Source of the DNA: Thermoleophilia bacterium
GTDB taxonomy: Bacteria; Actinomycetota; Thermoleophilia; Gaiellales; Gaiellaceae
Reading direction: 5' to 3'
Assembly (NCBI GenBank): GCA_025929425.1
Contig: JAICME010000012.1
Coordinates: 1-36,768 of the forward strand
Length of the DNA: 36,768 nt
Part shown: positions 1 to 7,384 of the stretch, in pieces
How the letters are laid out: each line of letters starts with the position of its first letter
Position numbering within the stretch: position 1 is the first letter of the stretch
Notes under the pieces: model-generated
What the model saw: only the letters and a program-made list of their open reading frames with translations
The model's database searches: none
Told to the model about the DNA's origin: nothing
Position numbers and translations under genes: made by a program

Positions 1-333
1 GAGCTCGTCGAGGGCGAGTCGTTCCGGCCGAGCCGCGAGGAGGTCGCGGCGGAGCTCGTCGTCTTCATCCGCGAGGCGGTACGCGAGCTCGGCGAGCAGC
101 GCGCGGTCGGCTTCCTGAAGAAGTTCTACAGCTGGTACCTCGGGCACGGGCGATTCCCGAAGCCGTTCAAGCAAGAGCTCGTCCAGCTGCGGACGACGGG
201 GGAAGTCGTGACGCGCCTGTTCGCGGCGGCCCCCGGAGCGGCGCCGCTCGTCGAGCGGCTCGAAGCGGAGCTACCGACGGCCGACGAGGTACTGCTCGAC
301 CGGCTCCCGATCTCGGTCTACGGCGGAGGTTGA
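1..333 (+). CDS. tRNA-dihydrouridine synthase (DusB-like), C-terminal end only
   Basis: The frame is open from base 1 to TGA at 331-333, so only the last 110 residues are present. Dus enzymes reduce uridine to dihydrouridine in tRNA D-loops using FMN and NADPH. The catalytic TIM barrel lies outside the window. What is seen is the helical C-terminal domain, with the segment FLKKFYSWYLGHGRFPKPFK followed by a helix ending in LFAAAPG, which resembles DusB C-termini (a lysine/aromatic-rich helix that contacts tRNA). The stop overlaps the next gene's Shine-Dalgarno region, suggesting co-transcription. The family call rests on this short tail only. Confidence 0.6.
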   Translation, partial: ELVEGESFRPSREEVAAELVVFIREAVRELGEQRAVGFLKKFYSWYLGHGRFPKPFKQELVQLRTTGEVVTRLFAAAPGAAPLVERLEAELPTADEVLLDRLPISVYGGG

Positions 334-335
334 CC

Positions 336-1244
336 GTGCGGATGCACGCGGACGAGGTCGACACCGACCCGTCTCTCGTGCAGCGCCTCGTCGGCGGCCG
401 ATTCCCGGAGTGGGCCGATCTTCCGGTCGAGCCGGTCTTCCCGCTCGGCACCGACAACGCGAACTACCGGCTCGGCGACGACAAGCTCGTCCGCCTCCCC
501 CGCCAGCCCGGAAAGGTCGCAGCGCTGGAACGGGAGCTCGAACTGCTTCCGCGGCTTGCGGCGTCGCTACCGCTTCCGATCCCCGAGCCGCTGGGGCGAG
601 GCGAGCCCGCGGAGGGATTCCCGTTTCCGTGGGCCGTCTACACCTGGCTCGACGGTGAGAACGTGCGCGTTGACGAGATCCGGGATCCGCAGCGCGTGGC
701 GGCCGAGTTGGCGGAGCTCATCCTGGCCATCCGCGCTTTCGATCCGACCGACGCGCCACCGGGACTGCGGCGCGGAACGCTCCGTGAGCTGGACGGCTGG
801 GTGCGCGACCGCACTGCGAAGCTCGACGACGGGTACGACCGCGCCGCGATTCTGGCCGCGTGGGACGAGGCGCTCGACCTGCCCGCGTGGGACGGTCCGC
901 CGACCTGGTGCCACTGCGACCTCGATCTCCGCAACATCGTTTTCCTCGAAGGTCGGCCCAGTGCCGTGCTCGATTGGGGCGGAGCCGGGCTGGGCGACCC
1001 GGCGAGCGACGGCGCGACCGCGTGGAAGGTGCTGCCAGCCGAAGCGCGGGCCGTCTTCTGGGAAGCGCTCGGGGCGGACGACGAGGAGATCGCGCGCGCC
1101 CGCGGCTGGACGCTGATGCAATGCGCGGGGGCCCTCTCGTACTACACGCCCGAGAACAACCCCGCGCTCTTCCACGAGGCGGAGCGCTGGCTCACGGACC
1201 TTCTCGGTTCCGCTCCCAGACGATCCGGAGGCCCGCGAGCGTGA
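336..1244 (+). CDS. Aminoglycoside phosphotransferase (APH)-fold kinase family protein
   Basis: A 302-residue protein with the APH/choline-kinase fold. The N-lobe holds GTDNANYRLGDDKLVRLPR (nucleotide-binding strand with a likely Lys). The catalytic loop is WCHCDLDLRNIVF, giving the HxDxxxxN pattern with Asp and Asn present, and the metal-binding DWGGAGLGDPA follows. Chromosomal members act on many small molecules and are not necessarily resistance enzymes, so the substrate is unknown. GTG 336 is chosen because GGAGG at 325-329 sits six bases upstream; TTG 330 and ATG 342 are alternatives. The 3' end overlaps coaX on the other strand by 53 bp. Confidence 0.8.
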   Translation: MRMHADEVDTDPSLVQRLVGGRFPEWADLPVEPVFPLGTDNANYRLGDDKLVRLPRQPGKVAALERELELLPRLAASLPLPIPEPLGRGEPAEGFPFPWAVYTWLDGENVRVDEIRDPQRVAAELAELILAIRAFDPTDAPPGLRRGTLRELDGWVRDRTAKLDDGYDRAAILAAWDEALDLPAWDGPPTWCHCDLDLRNIVFLEGRPSAVLDWGGAGLGDPASDGATAWKVLPAEARAVFWEALGADDEEIARARGWTLMQCAGALSYYTPENNPALFHEAERWLTDLLGSAPRRSGGPRA

Positions 1245-1950
1245 GGAACGGCTCGACGTGGCCGATCGTGCGGGAATGCGGTGCGATCAGGTCGACGAGC
1301 CCCCCGGTCCCGATCACCGGCGCCTCGACTCCGAGCTCGCCGCGGATGGCCTCCACGATGCCGTCCACCTGCCCCGCGAAGCCGTAGACGAGCCCCGACT
1401 GGAGGGCGCCGGCGGTGGTCTTGCCGATGACCTGCGGCGGCTCCACGTAGTCGACTTTGACGAGCCGGGCCGCGCGCGCGAAGAGCGCCTCCATCGACAC
1501 CTCGATGCCGGGCGCGAGGACGCCGCCGACGTACGCCCCGGCCGAAGAGACGACGTCGAAGTTCGTCGACGTGCCGAAATCGGCGACGATCGCGGGAGCG
1601 CCGTAGAGCTCCTTCGCGGCGACCGAGTTGACGATCCGGTCCGGGCCGACCTGACGTGGGTCGTCGTACTGGATCTCGATCCCGGTGCGCACCCCGGGAC
1701 CGACGACGAGCAGCTCCGCCTTCGCCCACCGCTCGGCGACATGCTCGTATTCCGGAACGAGCCTGGGAACGGTCGCAGAAAGGCACATGCCGTCGATCGC
1801 ACCGAGGTCGAGGAAGTCCGCGAGCAGCGCGCCGAGCTCGTCTCCCGTCCTGTGTGCCTCGGTCGCGATCCGCCAGCGGTCGCCGAGCTCCGGCCCGTCG
1901 TAGAGACCGAAGACGGTCTGCGTGTTGCCGACGTCGACCGCGAGCAACAT
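1192..1950 (-). CDS. coaX: Type III pantothenate kinase
   Basis: This enzyme phosphorylates pantothenate, the first committed step of coenzyme A synthesis. The 252-residue length is typical. The N-terminal phosphate-binding motif DVGNT is at residues 6-10, GPDRIVNSVAA carries the family GPDR pattern, and ADFGTSTNFD is the second ASKHA-type motif. A GTGGLVDLIAPHS segment near the C-terminus is also characteristic. It starts at ATG 1950, 12 bases after the DUF2469 stop, and is the last gene of the folP-folB-folK-DUF2469 run. It collides tail to tail with the APH-fold gene and no terminator is visible in the 53-bp overlap. Confidence 0.93.
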   Translation of the reverse strand: MLLAVDVGNTQTVFGLYDGPELGDRWRIATEAHRTGDELGALLADFLDLGAIDGMCLSATVPRLVPEYEHVAERWAKAELLVVGPGVRTGIEIQYDDPRQVGPDRIVNSVAAKELYGAPAIVADFGTSTNFDVVSSAGAYVGGVLAPGIEVSMEALFARAARLVKVDYVEPPQVIGKTTAGALQSGLVYGFAGQVDGIVEAIRGELGVEAPVIGTGGLVDLIAPHSRTIGHVEPFLTLAGLRIVWERNREGP

Positions 1951-1962
1951 CGCGGCGCGTGA

Positions 1963-2337
1963 CTAGAGCTCGTCGTCGCCGCGGAGCGGCTCGCCGATGC
2001 GCTCGGCGAGCGCCTCGGCCGTGAGCTGCGGCTCGTCGCCCTCGCCGCGCAGCTCCTCGACGGTCACGTCGCCCGAGGTGAAGACCTTGGCGCGCGGGAT
2101 GATCCGCGTCGGCCGGTTCTTGTCCCAGACCCAGACGTCCTCGAGCTCGAGCTGGAAGAACGGCAGCCCACCCGCCGCCGTCGGCGCGGCCTGCTGAACC
2201 TCGAGCCTGTTGCAGAGGTACGTCGCGTCCTGCGTGAGCACGCAGAACCGGAACATCCCGAAGACTGCCTGGTATTCCCTCTTTAGGACGAGCTCGAGCT
2301 CGGCCTCGTACTCGTCGAGATCGTCGAGGTGCGACAT
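1963..2337 (-). CDS. DUF2469 family protein
   Basis: A 124-residue protein. It shares with the actinobacterial DUF2469 family (for example Mycobacterium Rv2901c) the pattern YEAELELVLKREYQAVFGMF, then a strand region with CNRLEVQ, then ELEDVWVWDKNRPTRII and a final VTVEEL. The family has no established biochemical role; its members are small, cytosolic and highly conserved across Actinobacteria. The acidic C-terminal tail (PQLTAEALAERIGEPLRG) is not part of the conserved core. It sits four bases after the folK stop and 12 before coaX, so it is expected in the same transcript. Confidence 0.85.
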   Translation of the reverse strand: MSHLDDLDEYEAELELVLKREYQAVFGMFRFCVLTQDATYLCNRLEVQQAAPTAAGGLPFFQLELEDVWVWDKNRPTRIIPRAKVFTSGDVTVEELRGEGDEPQLTAEALAERIGEPLRGDDEL

Positions 2338-2341
2338 CGCG

Positions 2342-2800
2342 TCAGTGTAGCCCTCTCAACAGGGATTCCACGGTGCCGCGGCCGGGGACGACGAGCCCCG
2401 GGTCCAGCTCGACGAGCGGCTCGAGGACGAACCGGCGCTCGTGCAGGCGGGGGTGCGGAACGGCGAGCCCGGGCTCCTCGGTCTCCTCCTCGCCGTAGAG
2501 CAGCAGGTCGAGGTCGAGCGTTCGCGGCCCGTGCTCGCCGGGGACCCGGACGCGGCCGAAGCGCTGCTCGACTGCAAGCAGCCGCTCGAGGAGCTCCGGC
2601 GCCTCGAGCGTCGTCTCGAGCGCCGCCGCGCCGTTGAGGAAGAGCGGCTGCTCACCCACGCCGACCGGCTCGGTCTCGCGCAGCGCCGAGACGGCGACGA
2701 CCGCGATTCCCTCCTCGGCACCCAGGGCGGCGACGGCCTCGCGCAACGTCCGTTCGCGGTCGCCGAGGTTCGCGCCGAGGCCGACGTACGCGCGCGTCAC
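2342..2800 (-). CDS. folK: 6-hydroxymethyl-7,8-dihydropterin pyrophosphokinase
   Basis: Transfers pyrophosphate from ATP to 6-hydroxymethyl-dihydropterin in folate synthesis. The 152-residue protein has the N-terminal GLGANLGDRE, the pterin-site segment ETEPVGVGEQPLFLNGAA, and the ATP/Mg motif RTLDLDLLLYGEE followed by VPHPRLHERRFVL. It begins with GTG 2800, and the GTGA overlaps the folB stop by four bases, so translation is probably coupled. The start codon lies inside a sequence matching one half of a short repeat found twice elsewhere in this window (see findings). Confidence 0.95.
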   Translation of the reverse strand: MTRAYVGLGANLGDRERTLREAVAALGAEEGIAVVAVSALRETEPVGVGEQPLFLNGAAALETTLEAPELLERLLAVEQRFGRVRVPGEHGPRTLDLDLLLYGEEETEEPGLAVPHPRLHERRFVLEPLVELDPGLVVPGRGTVESLLRGLH

Positions 2801-2824
2801 GGTCTCGTGACAGTGGCTGCCACC
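2795..2824. repeat. Half copy of the interspersed repeat at the folB/folK junction
   Basis: Read on the minus strand the 30 bases match one end of repeat copy 2 (36310-36335 region, minus strand) at 25 positions, including the first 15 in a row (GGTGGCAGCCACTGT). The stretch encodes the last residues of FolB and contains both the folB stop and the folK GTG start. It has its own 6-bp inverted repeat (GTCACG at 2796-2801 with a four-base loop, then CGTGAC). No second end is present nearby. Confidence 0.55.
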
Positions 2825-3144
2825 GTGCCTTCGAGCCCCGCCGGCCGTACCTCGGGCTTGCGGACGCGCACGCGGACACGCTGGGGAGCGAAGCGTCGCT
2901 CGAGCTCGTCTGCCACTGCCGACGCAAGCGCTTCGAGCAGTTTGAACTGCTGCCCGTCCGAGACCGCCTGCACGACTCGCGCGACCTCGACGTAGTCGAC
3001 CGCGTCCTCGATCTGGTCGCTTGTTCCCCGCTCCCCCACCTCGAGCTCCACGTCGAAGAGGAAGTCCTGTCCGCGCTCGCGCTCCTCCTCGTGGACGCCG
3101 TGGCGGCCGAAGACGCGCAGATCGTCGACTTCGACGGTGATCAC
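2797..3144 (-). CDS. folB: Dihydroneopterin aldolase
   Basis: Converts dihydroneopterin to 6-hydroxymethyl-dihydropterin and glycolaldehyde. The 115-residue length fits this small homo-oligomeric enzyme. Visible signatures are the N-terminal VDDLRVFGRHGVHEEERERG (conserved glycine and the RHGVxxEE pattern), DAVDYVEVARVV and the catalytic-helix region KLLEALASAVADEL. The start is GTG 3144, overlapping the folP stop in a GTGA. The final residues, TVAATVTRP, are encoded by a 30-bp stretch resembling a half copy of the interspersed repeat of this window. Confidence 0.93.
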   Translation of the reverse strand: MITVEVDDLRVFGRHGVHEEERERGQDFLFDVELEVGERGTSDQIEDAVDYVEVARVVQAVSDGQQFKLLEALASAVADELERRFAPQRVRVRVRKPEVRPAGLEGTVAATVTRP

Positions 3145-3941
3145 GCGACCGCGGCCGCCACCGTGAGCGCGTCGACGTGCGGCTTGACGTCGTGCACCCT
3201 CAGGATCGTTGCGCCACGCTCGAACGCGGTCACTGCTGCTGCGACGCTCGCGCCGAGCAGATCGTCGGATCGGGTGAGCGTGCGTAGCGAGCTCTTGCGC
3301 GAGAAGCCGACGAGGACCGGTCGCCCCAGCGCGAGCAGGACATCAAGCCGGCGGACGAGCTCGAGGTTGTGGGCGAGGGTCTTGCCGAAGCCGATACCGG
3401 GGTCGAGGCAGATTCGCCCCTCGGGGATTCCCTGCGCGACGGCGAACGCCAACCGCTCCTCGAGAAAGGAGGCCACTTCCGCTGCCACGTCCTCGTACCG
3501 CGGCTCCTCCTGCATCGTGCGCGGCTCGCCCTGCATGTGCATGAGGCAAACGTAGGCGCGGGAGCCCGCGACCACCTCGGCGAGTTCCGGGTCGCCACGC
3601 AGAGCCGTCACGTCGTTGACGAGAACGGCCCCCCGCTCGAGCGCTGCCCGTGCAACGGCAGCCTTCGAGGTGTCGATCGAGAGCGGCACCTCCCCGCCAA
3701 GGCGGTCGAGGACGGGCAGCACGCGGCACAGTTCCTCCTCCGTCGACACGCCTGCCGAGCCCGGCCGCGTCGACTCGCCGCCGATGTCAATGAGCGCCGC
3801 CCCCTCCTCGGCCATGCGGCGCGCTGCTGCGGCCGCGACGTCCGGGTCGAGGTGAACTCCGCCGTCCGAAAACGAGTCCGGCGTCACGTTGACGACACCC
3901 ATGACGGATGGACGCGGGAACCGCTCCTCGATCGGGATCAC
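3141..3941 (-). CDS. folP: Dihydropteroate synthase
   Basis: Condenses hydroxymethyl-dihydropterin pyrophosphate with p-aminobenzoate; the family is the target of sulfonamides. The 266-residue TIM-barrel protein shows VNVTPDSFSDGG at residues 17-28, the phosphate-binding IDIGGESTRPG at 51-61, DPGIGFGKT in the pterin pocket, and a C-terminal ILRVHDVKPH. It starts at GTG 3941, with GAGGAT about seven bases upstream. It heads the folP-folB-folK-DUF2469-coaX run with four-base overlaps at the first two junctions. No folE gene lies between it and ftsH, where many actinobacteria carry one. Confidence 0.95.
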   Translation of the reverse strand: MIPIEERFPRPSVMGVVNVTPDSFSDGGVHLDPDVAAAAARRMAEEGAALIDIGGESTRPGSAGVSTEEELCRVLPVLDRLGGEVPLSIDTSKAAVARAALERGAVLVNDVTALRGDPELAEVVAGSRAYVCLMHMQGEPRTMQEEPRYEDVAAEVASFLEERLAFAVAQGIPEGRICLDPGIGFGKTLAHNLELVRRLDVLLALGRPVLVGFSRKSSLRTLTRSDDLLGASVAAAVTAFERGATILRVHDVKPHVDALTVAAAVA

Positions 3942-3993
3942 GGTGCGAATCCTCGCACGAGGCTCTCCGCATGGCTAAAGCCGTTCGATTCGG

Positions 3994-4212
3994 GTGCCGA
4001 AATACCGGCTTGCGATGATCGACGACCGCCTCCTCGAGCACTGGGAGCACGAGAGCGCCGCCCGCGCTCGGCTCCGGGACTCGCTTCCGGCCTCCTGGCG
4101 CAACGACCCGCGGCCGAACATGGATGCGGTGCGCGAGCTCTACATCGAGGCGATGCTCCGCTTGAAGGAGCCGCACGTGCGCCCGGTCGCGATCGGCGAC
4201 GACGACCGCTAG
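3994..4212 (+). CDS. Small hypothetical protein, about 65-72 residues
   Basis: I do not recognise a family. The ORF starts at GTG 3994 or, as likely, ATG 4015 (MIDDRLLEHW). It is rich in charged residues and predicted mostly helical, with EHESAARARLRDSLP followed by NMDAVRELYIEAMLRLKEPH. It has no signal peptide, Cys motif or membrane segment. It is divergent from folP and ends two bases before the stop of the convergent CxC-protein gene. Its high-GC third positions and helical amphipathic pattern favour real coding, but the evidence is modest. Confidence 0.5.
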   Translation: MPKYRLAMIDDRLLEHWEHESAARARLRDSLPASWRNDPRPNMDAVRELYIEAMLRLKEPHVRPVAIGDDDR

Positions 4213-4214
4213 CG

Positions 4215-4424
4215 CTAGCGAGCGCCGTGTTCCGTCGCCAGGACGGGAACCGGCGGCGAGGCAGCGCGGAGATCGTCGAACTCGGACAGCGTCAGGGTCA
4301 CCAATGTGTGACACGTGAGCTCAGGGCACTCGCAGATGAACTCCCAGGTCTGGGTTACCGGGCCGGCACTGGCCAGCTTGCGAATCGAGTCATTGACGTG
4401 AACGAAGACCCCGTCCTTCTCCAT
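4215..4424 (-). CDS. Small CxC-motif protein A
   Basis: A 69-residue protein from ATG 4424, with AGGAG six bases upstream; a longer in-frame reading from 4484 lacks such a signal. The core is WEFICECPELTCHTLVTLTL followed by SEFDDLRA. It is clearly paralogous to the product at 32393-32674, which has WDFLCECGDERCERWITLTL and QYEALRE at the same spacing. The CxC-x4-C arrangement suggests metal binding or a structural disulfide, with no known function. Related small proteins occur in multiple copies in Thermoleophilia as far as I recall. It is divergent from the wHTH gene at 4513. Confidence 0.7.
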   Translation of the reverse strand: MEKDGVFVHVNDSIRKLASAGPVTQTWEFICECPELTCHTLVTLTLSEFDDLRAASPPVPVLATEHGAR

Positions 4425-4477
4425 GGCTCGCTCCTGGTTGCCTGCTAGAATCACACGACTCGCTAGCCGTGTTACCC

Positions 4478-4500
4478 AATACATGAGATTTAATACACGA
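4478..4500. repeat. Direct repeat in the divergent spacer before the wHTH gene
   Basis: AATACATGA at 4478-4486 and AATACACGA at 4492-4500 form an 8/9 direct repeat with 14-bp spacing, in an unusually AT-rich patch for this genome. It lies 12 bases before ATG 4513, in the spacer between the CxC gene and the wHTH gene. It could be an operator or promoter element of either. This is inference from position and composition only. Confidence 0.35.
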
Positions 4501-4512
4501 CTTCAATAGCAC

Positions 4513-4800
4513 ATGTCAAGAGTTGACGAGACGAGAACCTGGACGTTTCTCACCAACCACGCCCAGGTGCTCCTCTGCCTGGACGAGACACCCGACATCC
4601 GGTTGCGCGACGTAGCCGAGCGCGTAGGCATCACCGAACGCGCGACCCAGCGCATCCTGGCCGAGCTCGTCGACGCCGGCTACGTCACCTCCGAGCGCAT
4701 CGGCCGCCGGAACCGCTACACCGTCGATCGCCAGCACGCGATGCGACATTCGGCGCAGTTCGGCTACGAGATCGGTGCCCTCCTCAGGGCACTCAGCTAG
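4513..4800 (+). CDS. Winged-helix DNA-binding regulator (MarR/ArsR-like, 95 aa)
   Basis: The protein is a single winged helix-turn-helix. Residues about 15-40 form the first helices (TNHAQVLLCLDETPDIRLRD). VAERVGITERATQRILAELV is the helix-turn-helix, and GYVTSERIGRRNRYTVDRQ is the wing. There is no ligand domain, so it probably works as a dimer or with a partner. No clear Shine-Dalgarno precedes ATG 4513. It is divergent from the CxC gene and convergent with ftsH, from which it is separated by 19 bp. Target genes are unknown; the adjacent divergent gene and itself are the simplest guesses. Confidence 0.8.
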   Translation: MSRVDETRTWTFLTNHAQVLLCLDETPDIRLRDVAERVGITERATQRILAELVDAGYVTSERIGRRNRYTVDRQHAMRHSAQFGYEIGALLRALS

Positions 4801-4819
4801 AGGAGAACAAGAACCTGGA

Positions 4820-6775
4820 CTAGCTCTTGGCCGGATCCGGGCCCTGCATGGCCGAGCCGGGCAGCGGGAACGGGCGTGGCCGCGGGCGCTCGCGCTTGGG
4901 CTCCGGCTGCGGCTCCGGCGAATCCGGCTCTGCCGGCGCCTCGTCCGGGAAGACGGTCGCTTCGTCCTCGCCGGCGAGTAGCCGCTCGAACTGGTCTCTG
5001 TCGATGGTCTCGTGCTCGATGAGGATCGTCGAGATCTTGTGCAGCTCGTCCATGTGCTCGCGGAGCACGGCAAGAGCGAGCTCGTGCGCTTCCTCGATCA
5101 CGCGCCGGATCTCGTCGTCGATCTCGCGCGCGATCTCCTCGGAGTAGTCGGCCTCCGCGCCGTAGTCGCGGCCGAGGAACGGCTGGTCGTGGCCGCGGCC
5201 GAGGACGCGCGGTCCGAGCTTCTCGCTCATGCCGAAGCGCATGATCATCTGCTTCGCGGTCTGCGTGACCTTCTCGAGGTCGTTTGCAGCGCCGGTCGTG
5301 ACCTCGTGGAAGACGATCTCCTCCGCCGCGCGGCCGCCGAGCGTCATACCCATCTGGTGCATGAGCGCGGTGCGCGTGGTGAGGTACTTGTCCTCGGTCG
5401 GCAGAGAGATCGTGAGGCCGAGCGCCTGGCCGCGGGAGACGATCGTGATCTTGTGGACAGGGTCGGTGTGCTCGAGGAAGTGGCCGACGAGCGCGTGGCC
5501 CATCTCGTGGTAGGCCGTGATCTTGCGCTCGTGCTCCGAGAGGAGCCGCGCCTTCTTCTCCGGACCGGCGACGACGCGCATGATCCCCTCCTCCAGCTCC
5601 TCCTGCTCGATGATCTTCTTGCCGCGGCGCGCCGCGAGAAGGGCGGCCTCGTTGACGAGGTTCGCCAGATCGGCACCGGTGAAGCCGGGGGTGCCGGAGG
5701 CGAGCGTGTCGAGATCGATCTCGGGCGCCAGCGGCTTGCCCTTCGTGTGCACCTCGAGGATCTTGCGGCGACCCAGGCGGTCCGGGCGGTCGACGACGAT
5801 CTGCCGGTCGAAGCGGCCGGGGCGCAGCAGCGCCGGGTCGAGGATGTCGGGCCGGTTCGTGGCAGCGATGAGGATGATGTTGTCCTTCATCTCGAAACCG
5901 TCCATCTCGACGAGCAGCTGGTTCAGCGTCTGCTCGCGCTCGTCGTGGCCGCCACCGAGGCCGGCGCCGCGGTGGCGGCCAACCGCGTCGATCTCGTCCA
6001 TGAAGACGATGCACGGCGACGCCTGCTTCGCCTGCTCGAAGAGGTCGCGCACACGCGAGGCGCCGACACCGACGAACATCTCGACGAAGTCGGAGCCCGA
6101 AATCGAGAAGAACGGCACGCCGGCTTCGCCTGCGACCGCTCGTGCGAGCAGCGTCTTACCTGTGCCGGGAGGCCCGTAGAGCAGAACGCCCTTGGGGATG
6201 CGCGCGCCGAGGGCCTGGAACTTCTTCGGGTTCTCGAGGAACTCCTTGATCTCCTGGAGCTCTTCGACCGCTTCGTCCACCCCGGCCACGTCCTTGAAGC
6301 CGATCTTCGGCGCGTCGGGCGTCATCCGTTTCGCGCGCGACTTGCCGAAGCTCATCACCTTCGAGCCGCCGCCTTGCACCTGGTTCATGAGGAAGATCCA
6401 GAAGCCGAATAGGAGGACGAACGGCAGGAGCCCGGTGAGGATCGACCACCATGGCGAGGTGCCGACGCCCTTCGAGTTGAAGTTGACCCCCTTGTTGGTC
6501 ATGTACTTCTCGATCGTCGCCTCCGACTGGGGCGAGGCGTAGTGAAGCGACCATTTCGTCCCGCTGACCGTGGCGGTGATCGACTGCTTGTTCGGGTCGA
6601 TCGAGACACTGCCGTCCTGAATCGAGTTCGGGGCGGTCTGGACCTGCCGGATGAAGTCGTAGGTCGAGTGCGAGACCGTCTTGCTGCTGTGCGTCCCCAG
6701 CGTCTGCAGCGCGAGCCAGACGAGGGCCGCGATGATGACGAGCGGGAAGAGCGCGCTACGGAAGAAGCGATTCAC
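4820..6775 (-). CDS. ftsH: ATP-dependent zinc metalloprotease FtsH
   Basis: Membrane-anchored AAA+ protease that degrades misfolded membrane and regulatory proteins. In the 651 residues, TM1 is near 8-26, an external domain runs to about 108, and TM2 ([18 protein letters not shown]) is near 116-133. Walker A GPPGTGKT is at 201-208 and Walker [11 protein letters not shown] at 255-264. The second region of homology has [20 protein letters not shown] near 305-324, and the zinc site is HEMGH at 423-427, where HEAGH is commoner. A Pro/Glu-rich, probably disordered tail follows. It starts at GTG 6775 with GGGAGA five bases upstream. Confidence 0.97.
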   Translation of the reverse strand: MNRFFRSALFPLVIIAALVWLALQTLGTHSSKTVSHSTYDFIRQVQTAPNSIQDGSVSIDPNKQSITATVSGTKWSLHYASPQSEATIEKYMTNKGVNFNSKGVGTSPWWSILTGLLPFVLLFGFWIFLMNQVQGGGSKVMSFGKSRAKRMTPDAPKIGFKDVAGVDEAVEELQEIKEFLENPKKFQALGARIPKGVLLYGPPGTGKTLLARAVAGEAGVPFFSISGSDFVEMFVGVGASRVRDLFEQAKQASPCIVFMDEIDAVGRHRGAGLGGGHDEREQTLNQLLVEMDGFEMKDNIILIAATNRPDILDPALLRPGRFDRQIVVDRPDRLGRRKILEVHTKGKPLAPEIDLDTLASGTPGFTGADLANLVNEAALLAARRGKKIIEQEELEEGIMRVVAGPEKKARLLSEHERKITAYHEMGHALVGHFLEHTDPVHKITIVSRGQALGLTISLPTEDKYLTTRTALMHQMGMTLGGRAAEEIVFHEVTTGAANDLEKVTQTAKQMIMRFGMSEKLGPRVLGRGHDQPFLGRDYGAEADYSEEIAREIDDEIRRVIEEAHELALAVLREHMDELHKISTILIEHETIDRDQFERLLAGEDEATVFPDEAPAEPDSPEPQPEPKRERPRPRPFPLPGSAMQGPDPAKS

Positions 6776-6837
6776 CAGAGTCTCCCGCCTGAGGGTACCA
6801 GCGCCATGCGTGTGTAACGGTGTGGCGAAGCTGGCGG

Positions 6838-7371
6838 CTACGCGCCTTCGAGCACGAGCGACTCGTCGAGCACTCCCACGTAGGGGAGATTGCGGTAGCG
6901 CTCGGCGAAGTCGAGGCCGTAACCGATCACGAAGCGGTTCGGGATCTCGAAGCCCGTGTACCGCACCGGAACGTCGATCTCACGCCTGTCGGGCTTGGTC
7001 AGGAGCGCACAGATCTCGAGGGAGGCGGGCTCCCGCGCCTCGAGGTTCCGGACGAGGTACGAGAGCGTGAGGCCCGAGTCGATGATGTCCTCGACGACGA
7101 GCACGTGCCGCCCCTCGATGTTGATGTCGAGGTCCTTGAGGATCCGGACCACGCCCGAGGAATCGGTCGAAGCGCCGTAGCTCGAGATCGCCATGAAGTC
7201 GATCTCGCACGGCACCGTCAGGTGCCGCATCAGGTCGGCGAGGAAGAAGACAGCGCCCTTGAGGACGCCGACGAGGAGCAAATCGCGGCCCTCGTAGTCG
7301 GACGAGATCTCCGCGCCGAGATCCGCGATGCGGCGCTGGAGGTCGTCCTCCTCGATCAGGACCTCCGTCAC
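6838..7371 (-). CDS. hpt: Hypoxanthine phosphoribosyltransferase
   Basis: Salvages hypoxanthine or guanine with PRPP to give IMP or GMP. The 177-residue protein has the PRPP-binding motif [14 protein letters not shown] at about 90-103, an N-terminal [16 protein letters not shown] loop region, the flexible-loop SSYGAST segment, and the C-terminal purine-site region [20 protein letters not shown]. It starts at GTG 7371, 13 bases after the tilS stop, and precedes ftsH by 62 bp. The tilS-hpt-ftsH order is the classical bacterial arrangement and supports the call. Confidence 0.95.
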   Translation of the reverse strand: MTEVLIEEDDLQRRIADLGAEISSDYEGRDLLLVGVLKGAVFFLADLMRHLTVPCEIDFMAISSYGASTDSSGVVRILKDLDINIEGRHVLVVEDIIDSGLTLSYLVRNLEAREPASLEICALLTKPDRREIDVPVRYTGFEIPNRFVIGYGLDFAERYRNLPYVGVLDESLVLEGA

Positions 7372-7384
7372 CGCGCGCTCGAGC

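Noticed and set aside
336-1244. Antibiotic resistance gene
   Set aside because: The APH fold alone does not show drug phosphorylation, and no mobile or resistance context is present; the same holds for 25126-25941.
4801-4832. Weak hairpin (CAAGAAC/GCTCTTG) between the wHTH and ftsH gene ends
   Set aside because: The 7-bp arms have a mismatch, no T tract follows, and it overlaps the ftsH stop; too weak to call a terminator.
5012-6412. A 466-codon plus-strand frame
   Set aside because: It is antisense to ftsH and has no recognisable motif; high GC keeps shadow frames open.
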